A model generated the notes under the pieces. It was not told the DNA's origin, did no database searches, and saw only the letters and a program-made list of their open reading frames with translations. This document shows, piece after piece, positions 28,001 through 35,002 of a stretch of 64,000 nt of DNA. Each line of letters starts with the position of its first letter. Position 1 is the first letter of the stretch. Location: assembly GCA_947626275.1 (NCBI GenBank), contig CANQRL010000002.1, forward strand, positions 1 to 64,000. Direction: 5' to 3'. Made by a program: the position numbers and the translations under genes. Source of the DNA: an uncultured Bacilli bacterium. GTDB taxonomy: Bacteria > Bacillota_I > Bacilli_A > RF39 > UBA660.

Positions 28001-28188
28001 GAAACCATATGATGAAGTCCTGGAAATCCATTCGCAAAAGCGGGTCCATCATAGAAGACAAAGGTCTTATTGTTCTCTCTTAATTTGACTTGAGCATCAT
28101 GCATAGCATTAATACTTTTCCACGATTTAGAAATTGCTTCTTCTACCTCGCTAACTGGTCTTTTATCTAATTCTTTAAAGTTTTTCAT
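25090..28188 (-). CDS. ileS: Isoleucyl-tRNA synthetase, IleRS2 type with GLHH signature
   Basis: 1032 residues, a length typical of the eukaryote-like IleRS2 group. Class I synthetase: GPAFANGFP precedes the signature at residues 57-60, which reads G-L-H-H instead of H-x-G-H, so first and third positions are swapped. The KMSKS motif is intact near 590 (EGKKMSKSRGN). An editing (CP1) domain and anticodon-binding and C-terminal domains follow, with a CxxC pair near 499. The swapped motif is the one described for mupirocin hyper-resistant IleRS2. It is 2 bp downstream of the CYTH gene and under a T-box. Confidence 0.97.
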   Translation of the reverse strand: MKNFKELDKRPVSEVEEAISKSWKSINAMHDAQVKLRENNKTFVFYDGPAFANGFPGLHHMVSKNLKDSVTKYHVMNGKKVIRKIGWDTHGLPIENHVEKKLGISSKKEIETLGVDKFNEECRKSVRENESAFTDLTRKMGQFFDVEHPYLTYKNEYIETEWWILKEMFKKDMFYEGTRVVPYCPHCGTGLATHEVAQNYQTDTAITVIVPFKKKDEDVYFLAWTTTPWTLIANVGLCVNPEEDYALVESKGTKFIMGKSLVEKVLGEEAKILKTYKGKDLEYQEYEQLIPSFDVDKKGFFVTCDSYVTMEDGTGIVHIAPAFGEDDANVGKKYDLPYLNPVGKDGCYVGGLWNGRFVHDVNEEVVDYLRENGKLFKKQKINHEYPHCWRCDTPLIYYSMPSYYIKVSAMTDKLVKANAKVNWYPAYVGEKRFANWLANARDWNVSRSRYWGSPIPYWKCECGHTHMVGSIQELKEMAIEKIGKDFDLHKPYIDNIHLKCEKCGGTMTRIPDVLDCWFDSGSMPFAQYHYPFENQELWESQFPADFICEGIDQTRGWFYTLLVISTFIKGCSPFKNVLVNDLLLDAEGKKMSKSRGNIVEPFTTIKEYGSDTVRFYLLYVSPVWTPLKFDFAGLKEVYSKFFNPLKNTYSFFAMYANIDEIDIDNCNVPYAKREEIDKWLLSKYNRLVQDVRASFDEYDLNKVVHYLSNFVSEDLSNWYIRRNRNRFWGSEFNTSKKSVYLTTYEVLVGLSKLIAPITPFIAEELYRNLTGGESVHLTDYPKCNQKMIDEHVENRMDLVRNLISVGRYVREETKIKVRQPLSEALIDGKNRDLIADLVPLIAEELNIKEVRFVDDLNEYMNISLKPNFKEVGKVLGPLMKEFQTKLENLSSEEINLLQSGKTISMELGGEKKEITPEMVDIRISSKEGFDVGMENNNFMIIDTTLTEDLIMEGNAREIVSKVQQLRKNSDFNVTDRINLYYQGDSDIDQCIEKFKEFIQSETLSLSITKSTKAKEEIDINGHQTFFTVEKAK

Positions 28189-28190
28189 TT

Positions 28191-28733
28191 TTATTCCTCC
28201 CTCTCAAATCGTAAATCAGTAATCTCTTCTTTTGGATGACCATAGAATTCATAAATTCCTTCGACATCTAAAGTCGTTATTTCTTCCTTTGAAATTTCTA
28301 GCTTTTCCATCGCTTGATATACTTCTTTTTCATCTTTTCCTTCAATTTCCATATACGTTGGAAGCATAGGCCAGGTATCTAAATCGATTTCTACTCCATC
28401 TAAGTTATATTGAATTCGTCTATTTTCCTGAAAACCTTTTGGAGTATATCCTAGTTCCAATAGAATTTGGTTTGTCTTTTCAAAATCATCTACTACAATC
28501 TCTAACTCTTTTGTTCCATCGATTGTCTTCTTTTGAATATCCTTTATCGTTAAAGTTGTTTTTTGACCATTTGTTCGAAGACGTATCCATTTGCTATCTT
28601 GAACAGGGTGAAAATCATACACATATCTTTTCTGTAAGGTGGAAAATATGCGAGAAGCACCCAAAGATTCTAATTTCTCAATCATCTCTGTTTGATCAAT
28701 TTCTAAAACTCTTACTTCGTATTCTGTCTTCAT
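28191..28733 (-). CDS. CYTH domain protein (triphosphate tunnel family)
   Basis: 180 residues. The signature near the N-terminus is E4-Y-E6-V-R8 (family ExExK/R). RLRTNGQKTTLTIKD, ELEIVVDD and PTYMEIEG give the charged strands of the triphosphate tunnel. Members include class IV adenylate cyclases, thiamine triphosphatases and polyphosphatases; which reaction applies cannot be read from the sequence. It lies between the T-box leader and ileS, 2 bp from ileS, so its level should follow isoleucyl-tRNA charging. Confidence 0.88.
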   Translation of the reverse strand: MKTEYEVRVLEIDQTEMIEKLESLGASRIFSTLQKRYVYDFHPVQDSKWIRLRTNGQKTTLTIKDIQKKTIDGTKELEIVVDDFEKTNQILLELGYTPKGFQENRRIQYNLDGVEIDLDTWPMLPTYMEIEGKDEKEVYQAMEKLEISKEEITTLDVEGIYEFYGHPKEEITDLRFEREE

Positions 28734-28739
28734 AGTCCC

Positions 28740-28944
28740 TCCTTACAAAAAAAAGTCCATAAATCTAAGGGCGAGATGAAATCCCGTGGTACCACCTTAG
28801 TTTATGAACAATTCATACACTTTATCTCTTAACGCGAGTAACGTCTATTTTTACTATTTTCGAAATAAAACATCAAAAGTGATCCATAATAAGCTTCCTT
28901 CCTGATTTGCACCAACCATCAGTTCTCTAAAATTTCACTTATTA
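28740..28944 (-). promoter_or_regulatory. T-box riboswitch, isoleucine-type, for CYTH-ileS
   Basis: The conserved T-box sequence AAGGTGGTACCACGG (28784-28798) lies at the 5' side of a terminator (CTAAGG against CCTTAG, extended, then eight T). A stem I with the AGAGA and GGTTGGTGCAAA elements lies further upstream (28900-28940). The likely specifier triplet is ATC (28881-28883), an isoleucine codon followed by A. Uncharged tRNA-Ile should stabilise the antiterminator. A possible promoter (TTGAAA/TAATAA, 17 bp apart) lies at 28939-28967, partly inside the divIVA-like gene. Confidence 0.88.
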
Positions 28945-28950
28945 TCGTCT

Positions 28951-29316
28951 TTATCCTCTGTTTTCAACATCTAATATTTTTTCATCTAATGCCTTTTTTA
29001 ACTTCTCTTTTAAAATGTCGATATTCTTTCGTAGCAAAAAAGATTCCATTTCTACTTTTTCTGCCCGAATTAATGATTCGTTCACAATCCGATCAGCGTT
29101 TCTCTTCGCATCATCCAGAATTTTCTCACTTTCCTGTAAAGCGTTTTCCCGAATCTCTTCGACTTTTTTTAATTCTTGCTCTAAGGCCTTAATCTTAGCG
29201 TCCTGAGAAGATAACTTGACACGCATCGCTTCTTCTTCCTTTAGGGTATCCCTCAAAAGGTCTCGTAATTCCTCTTCATCCATATTTTCCAAAGTAGAAA
29301 CTACCTTTTGACTCAT
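28951..29316 (-). CDS. DivIVA-like coiled-coil protein
   Basis: 121 residues from the ATG at 29316 behind GAGGTG; the in-frame GTG just upstream is part of that site. Almost entirely coiled coil (about 10-115), with the ILDDAKRNADRIVNESLIRAEKVE pattern typical of DivIVA. The canonical N-terminal membrane-binding segment of DivIVA is missing. The position between sepF and ileS matches the sepF...divIVA-ileS order of B. subtilis, which is the main reason for the name. Confidence 0.65.
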   Translation of the reverse strand: MSQKVVSTLENMDEEELRDLLRDTLKEEEAMRVKLSSQDAKIKALEQELKKVEEIRENALQESEKILDDAKRNADRIVNESLIRAEKVEMESFLLRKNIDILKEKLKKALDEKILDVENRG

Positions 29317-29342
29317 GAGATACACCTCGCTAAGCAGAATTT

Positions 29343-29371
29343 ATTCTAACATAAGTTTTTCTTTATTTCAA
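29343..29371 (-). promoter_or_regulatory. Promoter of the divIVA-like gene
   Basis: TTGAAA (29366-29371), a 17-bp spacer and TAGAAT (29343-29348) in the gap after sepF. Confidence 0.65.
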
Positions 29372-29377
29372 GTCTTT

Positions 29378-29782
29378 TTACCACTCTATGTTAATATCAT
29401 CATTATCATGAATGTCTTTTCCGTCAGAATCATCACTAATTTTTCCTTGAACATTGATATTGTTTGGAGTACATAGGAAAATGCCTCCCCCAATCTTTTG
29501 TAAATCTCCACCGATGGCATAAATCGTACCACTCAAAAAATCGACAATTCTTTTGGCTTGGTCACTGGTTACTCTTTTTAGATTGACAACAACGGTATTT
29601 CTCTTTTTTAAATGATCGGCAATTTGTTGAGACTCAGAGAAAGCTCTTGGCTCAAGAAGAATCATTTTGGCGCCGCCTTCTTCTGCCATTTCTTCTGCAT
29701 TCTTAATCTCATAGTATTGGTTCTCATCACCACTAAAAATGTCTTCATCTTCTTTATCAAATATCTTTTTTATAAAACTCAT
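29378..29782 (-). CDS. sepF: Cell division protein SepF
   Basis: 134 residues. An N-terminal amphipathic helix (MSFIKKIFD) for membrane binding, an acidic linker, then the SepF domain (about 40-120) with [26 protein letters not shown] and [10 protein letters not shown], all family hallmarks. SepF tethers FtsZ to the membrane in the divisome. AGGAGG precedes the start. The neighbour divIVA-like gene has its own promoter. A second protein with two SepF-like domains is encoded at 18.9 kb. Confidence 0.93.
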   Translation of the reverse strand: MSFIKKIFDKEDEDIFSGDENQYYEIKNAEEMAEEGGAKMILLEPRAFSESQQIADHLKKRNTVVVNLKRVTSDQAKRIVDFLSGTIYAIGGDLQKIGGGIFLCTPNNINVQGKISDDSDGKDIHDNDDINIEW

Positions 29783-29870
29783 ATTTATCCTCCTATCGTG
29801 GCAATCTTACTGTAATCATTTTAGCACATTTGCGTATAAAAAGAAAGAATTTTTTCCTATTTCTTGCAAC

Positions 29871-29895
29871 AAAAAAGGATAAATTTCTTATCCTT
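29871..29895 (-). terminator. Intrinsic terminator after dnaE
   Basis: AAGGATAA-GAAA-TTTATCCTT stem and T run, covering the last codons of dnaE. Confidence 0.8.
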
Positions 29896-32815
29896 CTTTC
29901 AATTTATCTAATCTTTCGACGATAAGCTGATACTTATCAAATCGCTTTTCTACTTTTCCCGTTACCAACAAGATATCTCCTTTTGCGATATCCATGTGGT
30001 TTTGGTAGATAGTTGGAAATAACGTAAAATCCATCGAAGCTACTTCATCACTACCGACCAAAAAGGCCATTTTTTCTTTTTTCTTCGTTTCAATCTCTTT
30101 TACTTTATCCACATAAATAATCGTCTCTACCATTCTATCAAAATATCTTGGTAAATCCGTAAGGGATATTGCTTTTGGATAATGACTCTTTAGTTCGGTA
30201 ATAGGGTGTTCACTCAAATAAAGACCAAATAGTTCTAATTCTCGTTCCATAATTTCTTTCGCACTATATTCTGGAAATTCGGTAATATCTGGTTTTAAGG
30301 CAAATTCCTCGGATAGGTCTTTCATGAGGTCTCCATAGTTTAAGATAGCATCCAAATTCATAGCAACGGTCTTTCGATTCCAACCCAAAGAAAGAAAGAC
30401 CCCTGCATCGTTTAAAGACTCTACTACTTTACGATTTACTCCTTTTCCATAACAACGTTTGATAAAATCATATAAGTCTTGGAAAGGAGATTTTTGCCGT
30501 TCCTCTAAGATGAGTTTGGTTGCTGTTGTTCCCACATTTTTAATATTGGAAAGTGGATAGCGAATTCCCGTTTCTTCCATCAAATACGCCTCACCACTCT
30601 TATTAATATCTGGCTTTAAAATATCGATATGATTCTTTCGACATTCATAAAAATATTTTTTAGCTTTTGAACTATCATTCATATCGATAGATAAGAGATT
30701 TGCCATAAAGATTTTAGGAAAATGCGCTTTCAAATAGGCCATTCGGCAAGAGACCATGGAATAGCCTACGGAATGGGATTTGTTAAAACCATACTCAGCA
30801 AATTTTAGCATGAGAGCATAGACCTTCTTTACCGTTTCACTAGCATATCCCTTCTTTAAAGCTCTAGCGGTAAATTTTTCTTCTTCTTTTAAGAGGAGTT
30901 CTCTTTTTTTCTTGCTCATCGCTTTTCTTAAAATATCTGCTTCTCCCAAAGAGTAATCCGCCATCGTTTGGGCGATTTGCATAATCTGTTCCTGATAAAT
31001 CATAATTCCATAAGTAGATTTCAAAATGGGTACCAAAGATTCGTCTAAGTAATCAATCTTTTCTTTTCCTTCTCTTCTTCGAATAAAAGAGGGAATATTT
31101 TGCATTGGTCCAGGTCGAAAAAGCGCAATGGCGGAACAGACGTCCTCAAAACTTTTCGCCCGTAGCTGACGCAAAAACTGTAACATGCCTTCTGACTCAA
31201 ATTGGAAAATGCCTAAAGTATTGGCTGTTTCAAACAATTTTAAGGCTTTTTCATCTTCAAAAGGAATATTATCAAAAGATAGACGTAAACCATATGTAGA
31301 GTTAATTTCTCGAATAATGTTATGAATAATGGTCAAATACTTAATAGCGAGGAAGTCCATCTTTAAAAGGCCAATCTCCTCTAAGTACTCCATATCATAA
31401 CCACTAGTATAGAAATTTTGATGGGACTTATCTAATGGGATTACAGTATCTAAATCCACCCTTGACATCACTACTCCAGCTGCATGGATACTGGTATGTC
31501 GTTTCAATCCTTCAAAAACATAGGCGATATCATACACTTCTTTTAACGTATCGTGTCGCTCTAAATACGTTTGAATCTTCGGATTCTTTCGGTTTTCCAA
31601 AAGGGTTAAACGAGAATCGATGAGTTTGCATAATCCATCAATCGTTGTAAGGTCTAAATCCATTGCTCTTCCAACATCTCTAATAGCTTGTTTAGCGCCC
31701 ATGGTTCCAAAAGAAATGATTGGCGCGACTTTCTTTTCTCCATATTTTTCTTTACAGTAGTTGATGACATCTTCTCTTCTACTATGCTCAAAATCGATAT
31801 CGATATCAGGCATACTAATTCGTTCCACGTTTAAGAATCGTTCAAAGAAAAGATCGTATTTTAAAGGGTCGATATCCGTAATTTCAAGAAGATAAGCGAC
31901 TAAAGAACCAACCGCACTACCCCTTCCAGGTCCTACAATAATATCATGTTCTTTAGCATATTTGATATAGTCATAAACGATTAAAAAGTAATCACAAAAA
32001 CCCATTTTTTGAATGACATCCAGTTCTTTTTTCAATCGTTCTTGATATCTGCTAGAAACTGATTTTCCAAAGCGCTTTTTTAATCCCTCAATACATTTTT
32101 TCTTCAAATAAGAATAGCTATCTAATCCTTCTTCATTTTGATAGATAGGCATTAGACTTTGATGCATAGGGATTTCTACATCACAGAGTTCTCTAAATTC
32201 TTCCATCCAGGGAGACTCTAGTGGAGTTAATTCCTCATCCATTTTTAAATAGTTATCCAAGCGAGTACTACTTACAAGAGAGATGGTTGTTCCCTCTTTC
32301 ATCGCATCTAAATATTTGACAAACCGGCTTTCTTCTTGGCGCAGATAAATCGTCTCATTTAGGTAAAAAGAAGGTTCTGAAATCTCTTTTTTTTCTTCGA
32401 CATTTTTATAAGTTCGAAATAGATACTGATAAATTCCTTGAATCTGTGAAAGAAGACTACTCGATTCATACGGTAATAAACAAATTAAGTCTTTCGCATA
32501 TTCTCTTAAATCTTCCAAGGTAATATTTCTTTCAGAAGTAATCGTTGTAAGCTTTAAAAGGCTTTGATAACCAGTATAGTTTTTAGCAAAAACTAAAAAT
32601 TTCTTCTCTTCTAATGTAATCTCTAATCCAATGTAAGGTTTGATTCCCTCTTTTTTACACGCTTTATAAAAGTCCATAACGCCATACATTTTAGAATCGG
32701 CAATACCAAGTTCATGAATGTCATTTTCCTTCGCATAAGCGATGAGAGATGGTATCGTAATAAGAGAATCTTGTAGGGAATTATCGGTTTTGATATAAAG
32801 TGGTATCGTACGCAT
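29888..32815 (-). CDS. dnaE: DNA polymerase III alpha subunit, DnaE type
   Basis: 975 residues, a compact DnaE. The N-terminal PHP domain (about 1-190) is followed by the polymerase palm with PDIDIDFEHSRR near residue 338 (catalytic Asp), GRGSAVGSLVAYLL, the FRPGPMQNIPSF segment, and a C-terminal OB domain (about 875-975). In Firmicutes with PolC, DnaE extends RNA primers before PolC takes over. The start follows AGGAGG. Flanked by sepF downstream and rpmB upstream (divergent). Confidence 0.95.
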   Translation of the reverse strand: MRTIPLYIKTDNSLQDSLITIPSLIAYAKENDIHELGIADSKMYGVMDFYKACKKEGIKPYIGLEITLEEKKFLVFAKNYTGYQSLLKLTTITSERNITLEDLREYAKDLICLLPYESSSLLSQIQGIYQYLFRTYKNVEEKKEISEPSFYLNETIYLRQEESRFVKYLDAMKEGTTISLVSSTRLDNYLKMDEELTPLESPWMEEFRELCDVEIPMHQSLMPIYQNEEGLDSYSYLKKKCIEGLKKRFGKSVSSRYQERLKKELDVIQKMGFCDYFLIVYDYIKYAKEHDIIVGPGRGSAVGSLVAYLLEITDIDPLKYDLFFERFLNVERISMPDIDIDFEHSRREDVINYCKEKYGEKKVAPIISFGTMGAKQAIRDVGRAMDLDLTTIDGLCKLIDSRLTLLENRKNPKIQTYLERHDTLKEVYDIAYVFEGLKRHTSIHAAGVVMSRVDLDTVIPLDKSHQNFYTSGYDMEYLEEIGLLKMDFLAIKYLTIIHNIIREINSTYGLRLSFDNIPFEDEKALKLFETANTLGIFQFESEGMLQFLRQLRAKSFEDVCSAIALFRPGPMQNIPSFIRRREGKEKIDYLDESLVPILKSTYGIMIYQEQIMQIAQTMADYSLGEADILRKAMSKKKRELLLKEEEKFTARALKKGYASETVKKVYALMLKFAEYGFNKSHSVGYSMVSCRMAYLKAHFPKIFMANLLSIDMNDSSKAKKYFYECRKNHIDILKPDINKSGEAYLMEETGIRYPLSNIKNVGTTATKLILEERQKSPFQDLYDFIKRCYGKGVNRKVVESLNDAGVFLSLGWNRKTVAMNLDAILNYGDLMKDLSEEFALKPDITEFPEYSAKEIMERELELFGLYLSEHPITELKSHYPKAISLTDLPRYFDRMVETIIYVDKVKEIETKKKEKMAFLVGSDEVASMDFTLFPTIYQNHMDIAKGDILLVTGKVEKRFDKYQLIVERLDKLKEG

Positions 32816-32948
32816 AGGGAATCCTCCTTCATCTTCATTTTACCATATTTTTGAACTATTAGATACAAATGTTTGGAACTTTCTAAAAATCCTATTTTTC
32901 AAAGTCAAAATTCCCTTTCTAGCAAATAAAAAATATCGTGGAAAACAT

Positions 32949-32977
32949 TTGACTTTCCCCGTTAAATATGATAAAAT
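32949..32977 (+). promoter_or_regulatory. Promoter of rpmB
   Basis: TTGACT (32949-32954), a 17-bp spacer and TAAAAT (32972-32977), then AGGAGG before the rpmB ATG. The 207-bp gap to dnaE otherwise holds only the divergent dnaE start region. Confidence 0.8.
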
Positions 32978-33022
32978 CGAATGGCATAGGGAAAAAATAT
33001 AAACTTTGATAGGAGGAATAAC

Positions 33023-33211
33023 ATGGCTGTAAAAGTTACTGCTAGAAAGAATCTATCTGGAAACAGAAGATCACATTCATTAAGAGCTACAAAGCATGCT
33101 CAAAAAACCAATTTACAAATAATGACTTTAGCAGATGGTACCAAAGTTCGTACTACCACTAGAGAAATGAGAACTTTAAGAAAAATAAGCAAAAAGAAAG
33201 AAGAAGCTTAA
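33023..33211 (+). CDS. rpmB: Ribosomal protein bL28
   Basis: 62 residues, the normal length, strongly basic, with the conserved TARKNLSGNRRSHS and RTTTREMRTLRK segments. Part of the 50S subunit. No Cys is present, so it is the zinc-free form. Monocistronic with its own promoter and a bidirectional terminator. Confidence 0.95.
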   Translation: MAVKVTARKNLSGNRRSHSLRATKHAQKTNLQIMTLADGTKVRTTTREMRTLRKISKKKEEA

Positions 33212-33238
33212 AAAAGTTGGAAAATTCCAACTTTTTTT
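33210..33238. terminator. Bidirectional terminator
   Basis: AAAAAAGTTGGAA pairing with TTCCAACTTTTTT, between convergent rpmB and the coiled-coil gene. Confidence 0.9.
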
Positions 33239-34622
33239 ATGCTGCCATAACTTGTCCTTGTAGGCTTCTTACTTCTTCTATGCTAATGATTTCATCAGGT
33301 CTAGCACCCACTTTTTGTCGAAGAACCTCAACATCGCTCTTACGACTTGTGAAGCGAGAAGCATCTTTTTGGATTGCTTGAAACTCCTGAACCACTTGTT
33401 CTCTAAAGGCTTTTAATTCTTCTATCTTGGCACTAGTATATCCATGAATACCTCTAACCGTTCCTAAGACAGCGGCTTTTCTAGCAATATGACCAGATTG
33501 CTTATCGAATTTAGCAACGGCTGATATTCGTTGTTGTTGCTGTAAAACGCCTCTTTTTTCTCTTAATCGTGCGAGGTTTTCTTGCATTTGTTCTTGGTAT
33601 CTCATCGAGAAGAAACGCATCAACCTACTATCATAAGCTTCATAGTTTTCTCGAGATCGTCTTAGATTTTCCAACCCTTCCTCGATTTTTTCATCGGTTT
33701 TAGAAATCTTTCGATCCCGACCTCTTTGACGTAAGGATTGCTTTTGATCATCCAAAGTATCCATATAAGCATTCAAATCTAATTTTTCCTGCTCTAATGT
33801 CTGGATAGCAATCATATCTGCTAACGTTGGTTTTTCTTTTGCAAGAAGTTCTTCTAGCTTCTTGTCAACCTGTTCTAACCGGTCCTCAATTGTTAGCTGT
33901 TGGACTTCTTCCACGATATTGCCACGTTGTTGATAGTTAACGCTAGCAATTCTTTCTGCTAACGTTACTTTTTTCTCTTCTTCCTGTTCTTCTTCTGGCT
34001 GTTCCTGAGGCGTTTCTTCTGCTTGCTCAGGTTCCTCTGTTTTTTCCTCTTGCGCCTCTTTTCTTTGTTTTGCTTCTTTTCTTTCTAAATCGGTAATCAA
34101 ATGATCCAAATTCTGCCTTAAAGGAGTATTTTCCTCTAACGATAACGCAATATCTTTGATATCTTGAATTTCCATTTTACCTGTTAAGGCATCATTTAAA
34201 ATACCAATTCCGAAACGATATTCTACATCTTTCAATGATTTTGCCAAAGCTTCATTATATTCTTTTTCTTCTCCCAAACCATACAAAACAGATTCCAAAT
34301 ATTTGTTATCCTGCCCTTTGATAAAATTTTCACAGTCTTCTTGAAGCATCGTCGCTAAAGCATACTCATTTTCAATCGAACTCATTAAGCTTTTATAGAC
34401 ATCTATAGGAAGAAAGTTTTGCAATTTTTTCATTTGCGTTCTTAGCTTATCTAAACTCTCTTTTCGTTTTTCGCTCGTCTCTTTAATTTCCAAGAGTTGA
34501 GAAGGCGTTAACGTCTCACTACTCTCCCCTTTAATCCGTTCTACAAAGTCTAAATATTCTCTTTGTCCGGTCTGAAAAGGAGCAATAGTTTTCATATAAT
34601 CAATATACTCATTCGGCTTCAT
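33237..34622 (-). CDS. Hypothetical coiled-coil protein
   Basis: 461 residues from the ATG at 34622; the in-frame GTG nine bases upstream overlaps the GAAGGTGG site. Mostly Glu/Gln/Lys-rich helix, with an acidic Glu/Gln/Pro stretch (about 195-225) and a basic region (about 300-400) rich in Arg. No membrane helix or signal. No family recognised. It overlaps the DUF1292 gene upstream, so they are co-expressed. Perhaps a structural or scaffold protein. Confidence 0.7.
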   Translation of the reverse strand: MKPNEYIDYMKTIAPFQTGQREYLDFVERIKGESSETLTPSQLLEIKETSEKRKESLDKLRTQMKKLQNFLPIDVYKSLMSSIENEYALATMLQEDCENFIKGQDNKYLESVLYGLGEEKEYNEALAKSLKDVEYRFGIGILNDALTGKMEIQDIKDIALSLEENTPLRQNLDHLITDLERKEAKQRKEAQEEKTEEPEQAEETPQEQPEEEQEEEKKVTLAERIASVNYQQRGNIVEEVQQLTIEDRLEQVDKKLEELLAKEKPTLADMIAIQTLEQEKLDLNAYMDTLDDQKQSLRQRGRDRKISKTDEKIEEGLENLRRSRENYEAYDSRLMRFFSMRYQEQMQENLARLREKRGVLQQQQRISAVAKFDKQSGHIARKAAVLGTVRGIHGYTSAKIEELKAFREQVVQEFQAIQKDASRFTSRKSDVEVLRQKVGARPDEIISIEEVRSLQGQVMAA

Positions 34623-34872
34623 TCGAACCACCTTCTACCTTAATTTGATTCTTTAGAATTTCTTCAACAATTTCCCATTCAGAATCATCCGTAATAGCCT
34701 CTAAAAAATACGTGGTATCTGCCTCTCTTAAAATAGCCGCGTAAATATCTTCTGAATCTAATAAATGGTAAAAAATATATCTCTTGCCAGTCTCATTATC
34801 GAGTACTATATCCATCACTTCGATTGTCTCATCCGCACCAGATGCATTCTTAATTGTTAACTGATTTTCCAT
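34609..34872 (-). CDS. DUF1292 family protein (YrzB-like)
   Basis: 87 residues. The pattern (ETIEVMDIVLDNETGKRYIFYHL, then EWEIVEEIL) matches the DUF1292 family, small acidic proteins common in Firmicutes, of unknown function. In B. subtilis the relative yrzB lies with yrrK/yrzL-type genes; that context is absent here. It overlaps the start of the coiled-coil gene by 14 bp and has a TATACT element and GGAGTGATT upstream. Confidence 0.8.
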   Translation of the reverse strand: MENQLTIKNASGADETIEVMDIVLDNETGKRYIFYHLLDSEDIYAAILREADTTYFLEAITDDSEWEIVEEILKNQIKVEGGSNEAE

Positions 34873-35002
34873 AGAATCACTCCTATTATTAAAGTATAAT
34901 AACTTCCCATTTTTGTCAATTTAAATTTTTTGAATTATCCCTTTTAGACAAACTATATACATTTGAAAAAGTATGTTATAATGGAAAAGAAAAGAGGTAG
35001 TT

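Noticed and set aside
32623-32868. 81-codon frame overlapping the dnaE start
   Set aside because: Out-of-frame shadow of dnaE without its own signals.
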